Source: Pseudomonas weihenstephanensis
Lineage (GTDB): Bacteria > Pseudomonadota > Gammaproteobacteria > Pseudomonadales > Pseudomonadaceae
Direction of reading: 5' to 3'
Assembly: GCF_001043055.1 (NCBI RefSeq)
Contig: NZ_JYLF01000001.1
Coordinates: 791,827 to 855,826, forward strand
Length of the DNA: 64,000 bases
Below the pieces are notes generated by a model. It saw nothing but the letters and a program-made list of their open reading frames with translations, had not been told where the DNA came from and did no database searches. This document shows positions 1-11,000 of the stretch, in pieces. A program made the position numbers and the translations under genes. How positions within the stretch are numbered: position 1 is the first letter of the stretch; the number at the start of each line of letters is the position of its first letter.

Positions 1-1
1 T

Positions 2-1000
2 TTTCAGGCAATACGAAATGCTGGCCTGGAAGTCACGGATGCCAATCGTGAGCGTATTGGTGTGGCAATGGGGTCGGGTATTGGGGGATTGACCAATATC
101 GAAGAAACCAGCCGTACCTTGCACGAACAAGGCCCGCGACGGATTTCTCCGTTTTTTGTGCCTGGCTCGATCATCAATATGATTTCCGGTTTTCTGTCTA
201 TCCACTTGGGTACACAGGGACCTAACTACGCCATTTCGACAGCGTGTACCACGGGTACGCATTGCATCGGTATGGCGGCGCGCAACATTGCCTACGGCGA
301 AGCCGATGTGATGATTGCCGGCGGTGCTGAAATGGCCGCATGCGGTTTGGGCATGGGCGGCTTTGGTGCCTCGCGTGCGCTATCGACCCGCAACGATGAC
401 CCGACGCGTGCCAGCCGTCCCTGGGACAAAGGCCGTGATGGCTTCGTGCTGTCTGATGGCGCCGGTGCACTGGTGCTTGAAGAGCTTGAACACGCCAAGG
501 CGCGTGGCGCGACGATCTATGCCGAGCTGATTGGCTTCGGGATGAGCGGCGACGCGTATCACATGACCTCGCCCCCGGCGGATGGCGCAGGCGCTGCACG
601 CTGCATCACCAATGCCTTGCGTGATGCCAGGGTGAACATCGATCAAGTGCAGTACATCAATGCCCACGGTACGTCGACGCCTGCCGGTGACCTGGCGGAA
701 GTGTCGGCGATCAAGTCGGTGTTCGGTGATCACGCCTACAACTTGGCGGTCAGTTCGACCAAATCGATGACCGGGCACTTGTTGGGTGCTGCTGGCGCGG
801 TTGAGGCAATTTTCAGCGTGCTGGCGATTAACAGTCAGATTGCCCCGCCGACCATCAACCTGGACGAGCCTGATGAAGGCTGCGATCTGGACTTCGTGCC
901 GCACACGCCGCGTGAAATGCCGATCGATGTCGTACTGTCCAATTCGTTCGGGTTTGGCGGCACCAACGGCTCACTGGTTTTCCGCCGGTTCGCCGAGTGA
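2..1000 (+). CDS. fabF: 3-oxoacyl-ACP synthase II (5' end outside window)
   Basis: The frame is already open at base 2, so the gene begins upstream of the window; about 332 C-terminal residues of a protein usually near 414 are visible. It is the condensing enzyme that elongates acyl-ACP with malonyl-ACP in cytoplasmic fatty acid synthesis. The thiolase-fold catalytic triad is present: Cys in STACTTG (codon 245-247), His in [11 protein letters not shown] and His in [11 protein letters not shown]; the glycine-rich C-terminal [11 protein letters not shown] is also there. It overlaps pabC by an ATGA, so the two are translationally coupled. In many Pseudomonas acpP lies just upstream, which cannot be seen here. 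Confidence 0.97.
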   Translation, partial: FQAIRNAGLEVTDANRERIGVAMGSGIGGLTNIEETSRTLHEQGPRRISPFFVPGSIINMISGFLSIHLGTQGPNYAISTACTTGTHCIGMAARNIAYGEADVMIAGGAEMAACGLGMGGFGASRALSTRNDDPTRASRPWDKGRDGFVLSDGAGALVLEELEHAKARGATIYAELIGFGMSGDAYHMTSPPADGAGAARCITNALRDARVNIDQVQYINAHGTSTPAGDLAEVSAIKSVFGDHAYNLAVSSTKSMTGHLLGAAGAVEAIFSVLAINSQIAPPTINLDEPDEGCDLDFVPHTPREMPIDVVLSNSFGFGGTNGSLVFRRFAE

Positions 1001-1818
1001 TGCACAGCTGGGTCGACGGTCTGACAGCGCACGGTTTATCGTCGCTCAAGGACCGTGGGCTGGCCTACGGCGACGGTCTGTTTGAGACCGTCGCCGTCAA
1101 GGCCGGGCGGCCGGTGTTGCTGGAGCTGCACATGCAGCGCCTGGTGCGGGGCTGCTCACGACTGGCGATTACTGCGGATCAGTCACTGATTCGCAGTGAA
1201 GTGCTGGCGTATGCACAGGCGATGGGCGAGGGCGTTCTCAAGCTCATCCTGACCCGCGGCGACAGCCTGCGCGGTTATGCCGCGTGCCCCGAGGCTCAGC
1301 CTCGCAGAATTCTGCAAGCCAGCCCTGCGCCGGCTTATCCCCTAGCGCACGCCCTTGAAGGTGTTCAGTTATTTGACTGCACCACGCGATTGGCTGAGCA
1401 ACCGCTGCTGGCGGGACTTAAGCATCTCAATCGGTTGGAGCAAGTCATTGCCCGTTCGGAATGGCAAGACCCGACTTACGCCGAAGGCTTGATGCGTGAC
1501 ACCTCGGGACGCGTGATCGAGGGCGTGTTCAGTAACCTGTTTTTAGTGCGTGACGGGGTGTTGATCACCGCCGACCTGCAACGCTGTGGGGTGGCGGGTG
1601 TGATGCGTGCTGCATTACTGAGCGAGGCCGAGCGCCTGGCGATCCCGTGTCATGTCACTGATATCAGCGTTGAGCAGCTTCAACAGGCGGATGAACTCTT
1701 TGTCTGCAACAGCGTGTACGGCATTTGGCCTGTACGGGGTGTTGCTGGTCTGAGCTGGCCGGTGGGGCCACTCACCCGTAAACTGCAAAGCATTGCCCGC
1801 ACCCTATTGGATGTTTGA
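997..1818 (+). CDS. pabC: aminodeoxychorismate lyase
   Basis: A 273-residue fold-type IV PLP enzyme that converts 4-amino-4-deoxychorismate to p-aminobenzoate and pyruvate for folate synthesis. The N-terminal [16 protein letters not shown] is the class IV aminotransferase signature. The PLP lysine lies in [10 protein letters not shown] near residue 147, followed by the ASN-loop-like segment GVFSNLFLV. Its ATG overlaps the fabF stop (ATGA) and the next gene starts 3 bases after its stop, so it sits inside a tight fabF-pabC-mltG-tmk-holB operon. A D-amino-acid or branched-chain aminotransferase is the alternative for this fold, but the context and length strongly favour PabC. Confidence 0.95.
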   Translation: MMHSWVDGLTAHGLSSLKDRGLAYGDGLFETVAVKAGRPVLLELHMQRLVRGCSRLAITADQSLIRSEVLAYAQAMGEGVLKLILTRGDSLRGYAACPEAQPRRILQASPAPAYPLAHALEGVQLFDCTTRLAEQPLLAGLKHLNRLEQVIARSEWQDPTYAEGLMRDTSGRVIEGVFSNLFLVRDGVLITADLQRCGVAGVMRAALLSEAERLAIPCHVTDISVEQLQQADELFVCNSVYGIWPVRGVAGLSWPVGPLTRKLQSIARTLLDV

Positions 1819-1821
1819 TTC

Positions 1822-4547
<2,726 letters not shown>

Positions 4548-4579
4548 GTTGATTCACATTTTTAAGCAGGTGATTTTCC

Positions 4580-5365
4580 ATGCTCGTTGACTCCCACTGC
4601 CATCTTGATCGCCTTGATCTGAGTGCCCACGACGGTTCGCTGGACGCCGCCCTGCAAGCGGCGCGTGATCGCGGGGTGGGGCATTTTCTGTGCATTGGCG
4701 TCAGCGCTGACAACGCGGCCGATGTCAAAGCCCTGACCGAGCGTTATAGCGATGTGGACTGTTCGGTGGGCGTGCACCCGCTGGACGTGCAACCGGGCGC
4801 CGCTCCGGCATTGGACTGGCTGCTGAGCGAGCTGAATCACCCGCAGGTGGTGGCGATTGGCGAAACCGGCCTGGATTATCACTACGAACCTGAAGCGGCC
4901 GAGTTGCAGCAGTTGTCGTTTCGCGTTCACTTGCAAGCCGCGCAGCAAACCGGCAAACCGGTCGTGGTGCATACCCGTGGCGCACGTGCAGACACCCTGG
5001 CGCTGCTGCGCGAAGCCGCATTGCCGCAGGCCGGTGTGTTGCATTGTTTTACCGAAGACTGGGATATGGCCAAGGCGGCGCTGGACCTGGGTTTTTACAT
5101 TTCGCTTTCCGGCATCGTGACGTTCCGCAACGCCGACGCCCTGCGAGACGTGGCGCGCCAAGTGCCGGCCGATCGTTTGCTGGTGGAGACTGACTCGCCG
5201 TACCTGGCGCCGATTCCTTACCGGGGCAAGCCCAACCTGCCGCAGTACGTACGTGAAGTGGCAGAGTTTCTGGCCATGTTGCGCGGTGAGTCCTACGAGC
5301 GTTTTGCCGAGCAGACCACCGAAAACTTCCAGCGCCTGTTCCCGCTGGCGCGGGTCCAACACTGA
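4580..5365 (+). CDS. TatD-family metal-dependent hydrolase (YcfH type)
   Basis: A 261-residue TIM-barrel hydrolase of the TatD DNase family. The metal ligands are in the expected places: DSHCHLD at the N-terminus, GETGLDYHY near residue 95, the histidine of VVVHTRGA, LHCFTED near 155 and ETDSPYLAP near 205. Members act as 3'-5' exonucleases or D-aminoacyl-tRNA-deacylase-like enzymes; the precise substrate of the YcfH branch is unsettled. It is the last gene of the forward operon starting at fabF. Confidence 0.93.
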   Translation: MLVDSHCHLDRLDLSAHDGSLDAALQAARDRGVGHFLCIGVSADNAADVKALTERYSDVDCSVGVHPLDVQPGAAPALDWLLSELNHPQVVAIGETGLDYHYEPEAAELQQLSFRVHLQAAQQTGKPVVVHTRGARADTLALLREAALPQAGVLHCFTEDWDMAKAALDLGFYISLSGIVTFRNADALRDVARQVPADRLLVETDSPYLAPIPYRGKPNLPQYVREVAEFLAMLRGESYERFAEQTTENFQRLFPLARVQH

Positions 5366-5704
5366 CCCGTCGGCAAAAAAGACAAAAAAAACCCGGGCTC
5401 TGGGGGAATCCGGGTTAAGACCATTAGGAGTAAAACAAAGGCGCACACTCCGTTGTGACCCTTATCGGCGAAGCATTTGGGGGGTATGTCACGCCGACAC
5501 CCTAAGTATTGGTCAGCTTTGTAGGGCGTCCAGTCGGCATTGATCATTTTTTAAACAGATTTGGAATACCCGTGATTCGTTTGAGTACGCATTGTGCTGG
5601 GCATTATTCATCCGCAGACATCGATAGGCAGGATGATCCGTGCAATTTAGCGTGACTTAGGCATAATACCGGGCTTCGATTTTGACCCCTACAGACCTTT
5701 TCTT
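5366..5704. other. intergenic region between tatD-like gene and TetR gene
   Basis: 339 bases without a credible gene. A 7-bp inverted repeat, AACCCGG at 5390-5396 and CCGGGTT at 5410-5416, lies just after the TatD stop. Its T-run is on the minus-strand side, so as a classical terminator it points leftward even though no minus-strand gene is evident. The rest presumably holds the promoter of the TetR gene at 5705; I could not fix -35/-10 boxes with confidence. Confidence 0.5.
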
Positions 5705-6346
5705 ATGCACAAAGAACCCCGTAAGGTCCGTGAGTTTCGTCGCCGCGAGCAAGAAATTCTCGATACCGCGCTCAAACTGTTCCTCGAACAGGGTGAAGAC
5801 AGCGTCACCGTCGAGATGATTGCGGATGCCGTCGGCATCGGTAAAGGCACGATCTACAAGCATTTCAAGTCCAAGGCCGAGATCTATCTGCGCCTGATGC
5901 TCGACTATGAGCGTGATTTGAACGAGCTGCTGCATTCCGCCGATGTGGATAAAGACAAAGAAGCGCTGTCGCGCGCCTACTTTGAATTTCGCATGCGTGA
6001 CCCTCAGCGTTATCGGTTGTTTGATCGCCTTGAAGAGAAGGTGGTCAAAGGTAATCAGGTGCCTGAGTTGATCGAAGAGCTGCATAAAATCCGTGCGTCG
6101 AATTTTGAGCGCCTCACGCTCCTGATCAAAGGTCGGATCAGCGAAGGCAAGCTCGAAGACGTACCGCCTTATTTCCACTACTGCGCTGCCTGGGCGCTGG
6201 TTCACGGCGCGGTGGCGCTGTACCACTCGCCGTTCTGGAGCAATGTCCTGGAAGATCAGGAAGGTTTTTTCCAGTTCCTGATGGACATCGGTGTGCGCAT
6301 GGGTAACAAGCGCAAGCGCGATACAGACACCCCGGCTGTCGAGTAA
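5705..6346 (+). CDS. TetR/AcrR family transcriptional regulator
   Basis: 213 residues with an N-terminal TetR helix-turn-helix: TALKLFLEQGEDSVTVEMIADAVGIGKGTIYKHFKSKAEIY spans about residues 20-60. The C-terminal ligand domain (WALVHGAVALYHSPFW) is of ordinary length. It stands alone between intergenic gaps. Conserved position next to the tatD-like gene in Pseudomonas suggests a core regulator, but neither ligand nor target can be inferred from the sequence. Confidence 0.9.
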   Translation: MHKEPRKVREFRRREQEILDTALKLFLEQGEDSVTVEMIADAVGIGKGTIYKHFKSKAEIYLRLMLDYERDLNELLHSADVDKDKEALSRAYFEFRMRDPQRYRLFDRLEEKVVKGNQVPELIEELHKIRASNFERLTLLIKGRISEGKLEDVPPYFHYCAAWALVHGAVALYHSPFWSNVLEDQEGFFQFLMDIGVRMGNKRKRDTDTPAVE

Positions 6347-6469
6347 CGCCGTCGGTTCACCGCGCATGGCGCTTTGCCGTGCCGCCTATACTCAGGTGTA
6401 GGTCTTGCCAAAACCTGATACATGAGTCAGGTTTTGGGGCGTCCTACTTCCCTCGTGCCGGAGTCATCC

Positions 6470-7438
6470 ATGATTGTTGACCGCCAAGGCAGACAATTTC
6501 GCAACTTGCGCATTAGTCTGACCTCCGCTTGCAACTATGCCTGCACCTACTGCGTGCCGAACGGCAAGCGATTAGTGGCGGCGCAGGATGAGTTGTCAGC
6601 TCAAGTAATGGCGCGTGGCGTGGCGTATCTGATTGAAGCGGCCGGAATTGAGCGTTTACGTATTACCGGCGGCGAGCCGTTGGTCAGTCCCAAGCTGGAA
6701 ACCTTCATGCGCGAAGTCGGGCAGTTGGGCCTGAGTGATATCAGCCTGACCACCAATGGCCAATTGCTCACGCGCAAATTACCGTTGCTGCTGGACGCGG
6801 GCATACGCCGCCTCAATGTGTCCCTCGACACCCTCAACCCCGACGCTTTTCGCAGCATTGCCCGCGGCGGCGATTTGGCGACCGTGCTCAATGGCCTGCA
6901 ACACGCCAGCGAGGCGGGGATGAAGATCAAGGTCAATATGGTGCCCTTGCGGGGTCAGAACCTGGATCAGGTCCTGCCGCTGTTGGAGTACTGCCTTGAG
7001 CGAGGGTTCGAACTGCGCTTTATCGAACTGATGCGCATGGGCCATCTGGCCAGCGATGGCAATGCGTTTTTGCATCAGTTTGTGAGCTTGCAGCAATTGC
7101 TTGAGCTGATTGGCGAGCGGCACGACTACCTGCAAGCCGATGCGCCGATTGATGCCACGGCCGTGCGCTATCAGATCCCGGGCCGGGGGTATTTCGGTGT
7201 GATTGCCAACGAGAGTGTCCCGTTTTGTCGGACGTGTTCGCGGTTGCGCCTTTCATCGACCGGCTGGTTGCACGGGTGTTTATCGTCGAGTAATCGTCAT
7301 TACGTCGGGGATTTGCTCAACAAGCCCCGGCACGAAGCGTTGCCGGCGTTGCAAGGTTTGTTGATGAAAGCCTTGGGTGACAAGCAGGACGTCGCCTTTT
7401 CGGGGGGGGCCACGGTGATGAAAATCATTGGTGGTTGA
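6470..7438 (+). CDS. moaA: MoaA-like radical SAM GTP 3',8-cyclase
   Basis: Catalyses the first step of molybdenum cofactor synthesis, rearranging GTP with S-adenosylmethionine radical chemistry. The N-terminal [4Fe-4S] motif is CNYACTYC (C-x3-C-x2-C). A second cluster motif C-x2-C-x13-C lies at CRTCSRLRLSSTGWLHGC, and the protein ends in the family's Gly-Gly. I chose ATG 6470 (322 aa) because GGAG sits six bases before it; an ATG at 6422 would add 16 unconserved residues. It lies apart from other moa genes, so it is probably a second, stand-alone copy as in other pseudomonads. Confidence 0.85.
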   Translation: MIVDRQGRQFRNLRISLTSACNYACTYCVPNGKRLVAAQDELSAQVMARGVAYLIEAAGIERLRITGGEPLVSPKLETFMREVGQLGLSDISLTTNGQLLTRKLPLLLDAGIRRLNVSLDTLNPDAFRSIARGGDLATVLNGLQHASEAGMKIKVNMVPLRGQNLDQVLPLLEYCLERGFELRFIELMRMGHLASDGNAFLHQFVSLQQLLELIGERHDYLQADAPIDATAVRYQIPGRGYFGVIANESVPFCRTCSRLRLSSTGWLHGCLSSSNRHYVGDLLNKPRHEALPALQGLLMKALGDKQDVAFSGGATVMKIIGG

Positions 7439-7539
7439 TGTGTGTGTCCTGCGATGTTCAGCTTCGGCTCAAACTGGCGCGCAAACTGCATTACGCGGCT
7501 ATTCGCCGGTTTTTTGTCACCGGCCATCGGGAGATCGTG

Positions 7540-8145
7540 ATGCGTAGTCTGTTTGTGTTGCTGGCTTTTTTGGCGCTGGGTGGTTGCATGAAGGTCAGCG
7601 ACCTGGGCGAAGGCGCGCGCTATCAAATGAGTGACGCCGGTTTGCTCGACCACAGCAACACGCGTCGCAGCAATTCGCTGCGCATCCAGCCCGACTCCTT
7701 CATTTACATTGCTCAAGGCCCGTTTAAGCCCATCGGCGACCCTTACGTGCGGCCCAACGTTGTGGCAGAAGAAGCCTACAGTGGTTTTATCGAATACTTC
7801 CCGATGGTGCGTCGTGCCAAGGCACCGCTGGGATTGGACGAAGCGATGACTGAAGCCCGGGGTTTTGGCGCGCACTATTTGCTCTACACCCGATTTGCCC
7901 GTGCCGATGACCGCATTGGCAACAGTGACGAGTGGCTGGACCAGGAAGAAATCAGCCGTTTGGGTATCGACAGTGGTGTGATTCAGGTGATGTTGATCGA
8001 GACCAGCACCCAATACTTGATCGACACGGCCACCATTCGCAGCCGTGGCGGTTTGCTGACGTTTCATGACAACAAGCCTGCCGACCTGATTGGCCCGCCG
8101 CTGGCTAAGTACGCGCGCAGCTTGATAGGCTTGAGCGATCAATAA
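7540..8145 (+). CDS. DUF4823 family lipoprotein
   Basis: ATG 7540 is preceded by a GGGAG ribosome site and yields a 201-residue protein with a short signal peptide and the lipobox LALGGC, so it should be lipidated and exported. The frame is open further upstream to 7435, but that segment has no signal features. The mature part includes the conserved GARYQMSDAGLLDHSNTRR and EEAMTEARG-type helices that I associate with DUF4823. Function is unknown. It is followed after 15 bases by the DUF1285 gene and probably co-transcribed with it. Confidence 0.85.
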   Translation: MRSLFVLLAFLALGGCMKVSDLGEGARYQMSDAGLLDHSNTRRSNSLRIQPDSFIYIAQGPFKPIGDPYVRPNVVAEEAYSGFIEYFPMVRRAKAPLGLDEAMTEARGFGAHYLLYTRFARADDRIGNSDEWLDQEEISRLGIDSGVIQVMLIETSTQYLIDTATIRSRGGLLTFHDNKPADLIGPPLAKYARSLIGLSDQ

Positions 8146-8160
8146 ATTCAGGAGGGCAGT

Positions 8161-8730
8161 ATGAGCGAGCCGGTGGACGTCAGTGGCCTGTTGGCGCAAA
8201 TCCCCAAGCCCGGCAAAGGTTTGCCGCCGGTTCACTTGTGGGACACCGCATTTTGCGGCGACATCGACATGCGCATCGCCCGTGATGGTACTTGGTATTA
8301 CATGGGAACGCCGATTGGGCGCAAGCCGATGGTCAAGCTGTTCTCAACCATCATTCTCCGTGAGGGTGACGATTACTTTCTGATAACACCGGTGGAAAAG
8401 GTCGGGATCAAAGTCGATGACGCGCCCTTTGTGGCGGTTACCCTTGAGGTCGAAGGGGTGGGTGAGCAGCAGGTGTTGCGCTTCACCACGAACGTGGATG
8501 AGCAGTTTGAATTGGATCGTGAACACCCGTTGCGGGTGGTGATTGATCCTGTCACTCAAGAGCCTTCGCCTTACGTGCGGGTACGACGCAACCTTGAGGC
8601 GTTGATCCATCGCAATGTGTTTTACCCGTTGGTCGAGATGGCGCAGACGCTGGTCATTGATGGCCAGCCTTGGCTGGGCGTGTGGAGCAACGGGGAGTTC
8701 TTCCCCATTGCTCCCGCCCCGGCGGGCTAA
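8161..8730 (+). CDS. DUF1285 domain-containing protein
   Basis: A 189-residue soluble protein beginning with ATG after an AGGAGGGCAGT ribosome site. The stretches [36 protein letters not shown] and [36 protein letters not shown] are typical of the DUF1285 (small beta-barrel) family of proteobacteria. No catalytic residues are recognisable and no function is established. It closes a two-gene unit with the lipoprotein and faces the alcohol dehydrogenase tail to tail, with 4 bases between the stops. Confidence 0.88.
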   Translation: MSEPVDVSGLLAQIPKPGKGLPPVHLWDTAFCGDIDMRIARDGTWYYMGTPIGRKPMVKLFSTIILREGDDYFLITPVEKVGIKVDDAPFVAVTLEVEGVGEQQVLRFTTNVDEQFELDREHPLRVVIDPVTQEPSPYVRVRRNLEALIHRNVFYPLVEMAQTLVIDGQPWLGVWSNGEFFPIAPAPAG

Positions 8731-8734
8731 ACGC

Positions 8735-9799
8735 TTAGGCTTTCAGCGTTTTCATATCAATCACGAAGCGGTATTTCACATCACCTTTCTGCACGCGTTC
8801 AAACGCTTGGTTGATGTTTTTGATGTCGAGCATTTCGATGTCACAGGTGATGCCATTCGCGGCGCTGAAATCCAGCATTTCTTGAGTTTCAGCGATACCG
8901 CCGATGAGCGAGCCGGCCAGCACGCGACGCTTGAACACCAGGTTGAACGCATCCACAGCCGGTTCAACCGGTTCGATCAAGCCAACCAGAATGTGCACGC
9001 CGTCAAAACGCAGGGTTTCGAGGTAGGGGTTCAGGTCGTGTTGCACCGGAATGGTGTCGAGCAAGAAATCGAAGCTGCCAGCGGCGGCTTTCATTTGCTC
9101 GGCGTCGGTGGACACGATCACGTGATCGGCACCTTGACGGCGCGCTTCTTCAGCTTTGGCGGCGGAGCGTGTGAACAAGGTCACTTCTGCGCCCATGGCC
9201 TTGGCAAACTTGATCCCCATGTGGCCCAAGCCACCCATGCCCAGCACGCCCACTTTGTCGCCCGGCTCAACACCGTAGTGTTGCAGCGGCGAGTAAGTGG
9301 TGATGCCGGCGCACAGCAGCGGGGCTGCACTGGCCGGATCGAGGTTTTCCGGAATGCGCACTACGAAGGCTTCGCGCACCACGATGCTGTCCGAGTAGCC
9401 GCCCATTGTAGTGGTGCCGTCAATACGGTCCGGTGAGCCGTAGGTCTGGGTGAAGCCTTCCAGGCAGTACTGCTCCAAATCTTCTTTACAGGCCGAACAT
9501 TCGCGGCACGAATCGACCATGCAGCCTACGCCGACCATATCGCCCACTTTGTATTGAGTGACGTCGCTACCGACGGTGGTGACTTTGCCCACGATTTCGT
9601 GGCCTGGCATGACCGGGTAAACCGCAAAGCCCCAATCGTTGTGCACTTGGTGGATATCGGAGTGGCACACGCCGCAGTACAACACCTCAATGGCGACGTC
9701 GTCCGGGCGCGGGGCGCGGCGGTTAAACTGCATCGGGGCCAAGGGGGCCGAGGTGGTTTGAGCGGCATAGCCGATGGCGTTGTAAGTGACGTTGGACAT
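8735..9799 (-). CDS. zinc-dependent NAD(P) alcohol dehydrogenase (YahK/CAD type)
   Basis: A 354-residue medium-chain dehydrogenase. The catalytic zinc ligands appear in YCGVCHSDIHQ (Cys, about residue 42) and GHEIVGKV. The structural zinc cysteines are in DSCRECSACKEDLEQYC, and the Rossmann loop is GMGGLGHMGIKFAKAMGA (about 190). This group reduces a broad range of aldehydes using NADPH. Its start is divergent from the AraC-type regulator at 9981, and the 181-base intergenic region holds three copies of an ATTCCTCC element, so regulation by that neighbour is likely. Confidence 0.93.
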   Translation of the reverse strand: MSNVTYNAIGYAAQTTSAPLAPMQFNRRAPRPDDVAIEVLYCGVCHSDIHQVHNDWGFAVYPVMPGHEIVGKVTTVGSDVTQYKVGDMVGVGCMVDSCRECSACKEDLEQYCLEGFTQTYGSPDRIDGTTTMGGYSDSIVVREAFVVRIPENLDPASAAPLLCAGITTYSPLQHYGVEPGDKVGVLGMGGLGHMGIKFAKAMGAEVTLFTRSAAKAEEARRQGADHVIVSTDAEQMKAAAGSFDFLLDTIPVQHDLNPYLETLRFDGVHILVGLIEPVEPAVDAFNLVFKRRVLAGSLIGGIAETQEMLDFSAANGITCDIEMLDIKNINQAFERVQKGDVKYRFVIDMKTLKA

Positions 9800-9872
9800 G
9801 GAAGGCCTCGCGAAACGTTGACGGTGAACAAGGAGGTCATTTTGCGCTCGCCAGTCTTGCAGGACTATGACA

Positions 9873-9965
9873 ATTCCTCCGCCTGTTATGCCTATTCCTC
9901 CGGCGTGTCGGGCTGGAGGTGGTTTTGGTGGCCAATTCTGCGAAGATGCGCCTGTCTATTCCTCC
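9873..9965 (+). promoter_or_regulatory. three direct copies of ATTCCTCC, probable AraC-type operator
   Basis: ATTCCTCC occurs at 9873-9880, 9894-9901 and 9958-9965, followed by GCCTGT, GGCGTGT and TGTG respectively. The first two copies are 21 bases apart, two helical turns, which is the spacing usual for an AraC-family dimer on direct half-sites. The third overlaps the region just before the regulator's start. The block lies between the divergent dehydrogenase (9799) and the AraC gene (9981). Confidence 0.55.
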
Positions 9966-9980
9966 TGTGAAGTTGTCTTC

Positions 9981-10874
9981 ATGTTTTTGACTCGCCATCG
10001 CGATGAGAACGCCACGCTGGTCTCGTTGATCGAGCCGCTGGCCTCGCAAACCGGTTTTGTATCGACTTTATTGCCTGAAGTGCGCGTGGTGTCGGCGTGT
10101 CGGGCTGTGGCGCGCATGCCGCAGATTTATGAGCCTAGCCTGATGGTCATCGCGCAAGGCAGTAAGTTGGCCTATCTCGGTCAGCGCACCCTGGAATATG
10201 GCGCAGGCCATTACCTTGTGCAGGCGCTGTCGGTGCCGTTTGAGTGTGAAACCTTTGCCTCTGAAACGTTGCCACTGCTGGGGGTGGCGATCAGTATTGA
10301 TCGGGCTGTGCTGGGGGAGCTGGTGCTGGCGATGGGGCTGGACCCGGACCGTAGCGCCGTGGCGCAAACGCCGGAATCCATGACCTCGGCGGTGTTGGAT
10401 GACGAAATGCGCCAAGCGGTTGAGCGTTTGCTACGTTGCCTGCATGACCCGCTGGAGTGCCGGATCATGGGTAAAGCGCGCTTGCGCGAAGTTCTTTTCG
10501 CGGCACTGCGTGGGCCGCAGGCCGGGGTGTTGCGGGCACTGGTTGAGCAGCAGGGCCAGTTCGCCCGGGTTGCCGCCTCGCTCAGTCATTTGCATGAGCA
10601 CTTTGCCGAGCCGTTGAATGTCGACACGCTGGCACGGTGCGCCAACATGAGCACGTCCACCTTCCATGAGCATTTCAAACGCAGCACTTTGCTGTCGCCG
10701 GTGCAATATCTCAAACGTTTGCGTTTGTTGCGGGCGCAGCAGTTGTTGTTGAGTGAAAGGCTGGGTGTGGCGCAGGTGGCCGAACGCGTGGGCTATCAGA
10801 GCGCCTCGCAATTCAGTCGTGAGTACAAGCGCTACTTTGAACGCAGTCCCGGGCATGAGGGGGCAGGGTGCTGA
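9981..10874 (+). CDS. AraC family transcriptional regulator
   Basis: 297 residues from ATG 9981; an upstream open extension to 9867 is Pro/Gly-rich and covers the operator repeats, so it is not used. The N-terminal cupin-like AraC_N domain includes YEPSLMVIAQGSKLAYLG and YGAGHYLVQALSVPFECE. The C-terminal double helix-turn-helix is HFAEPLNVDTLARCANMSTSTFHEHFK and LRLLRAQQLLLSERLGVAQVAERVGYQSASQFSREYKRYF. This AraC_N group often controls an adjacent divergent dehydrogenase, which fits the neighbour at 8735-9799. Confidence 0.93.
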   Translation: MFLTRHRDENATLVSLIEPLASQTGFVSTLLPEVRVVSACRAVARMPQIYEPSLMVIAQGSKLAYLGQRTLEYGAGHYLVQALSVPFECETFASETLPLLGVAISIDRAVLGELVLAMGLDPDRSAVAQTPESMTSAVLDDEMRQAVERLLRCLHDPLECRIMGKARLREVLFAALRGPQAGVLRALVEQQGQFARVAASLSHLHEHFAEPLNVDTLARCANMSTSTFHEHFKRSTLLSPVQYLKRLRLLRAQQLLLSERLGVAQVAERVGYQSASQFSREYKRYFERSPGHEGAGC

Positions 10875-10891
10875 GGGCCTTACAACCGTTG

Positions 10892-10921
10892 TGTAGTCGA
10901 TGACCAGGCACGAGGCTGCGA
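10892..10921 (-). repeat. intergenic repeat, copy 1
   Basis: Read on the minus strand this segment has TCGCAGCCTCG, a short variable middle, then a TCATCGACTACA-like end. The same layout occurs on the plus strand at 17134-17165. Repeats of this kind are scattered between genes in pseudomonads. Confidence 0.4.
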
Positions 10922-10952
10922 TAAGAACTGCAGGGCCTTCGATCAATAAAGC

Positions 10953-10971
10953 GGGGCCGCTTTGCAGCCCC
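10953..10971 (-). terminator. possible terminator after ETF-QO gene
   Basis: GGGGC at 10953-10957 pairs with GCCCC at 10967-10971. On the minus strand, 30 bases past the stop of the ETF-QO gene, the stem is followed by GCTTTATTG, a weak T-run. Confidence 0.35.
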
Positions 10972-11000
10972 TGCCTTGTCAGCGACTAAACGAGTCGGGC

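Noticed and set aside
5390..5416. Hairpin as forward terminator of the fabF-tatD operon
   Set aside because: The stem is good but its T-run is on the opposite strand, so it was not called a plus-strand terminator.
8615..9436. 273-residue plus-strand frame after DUF1285
   Set aside because: Antisense to the zinc alcohol dehydrogenase and overlapping the DUF1285 end in another frame; no ribosome site.
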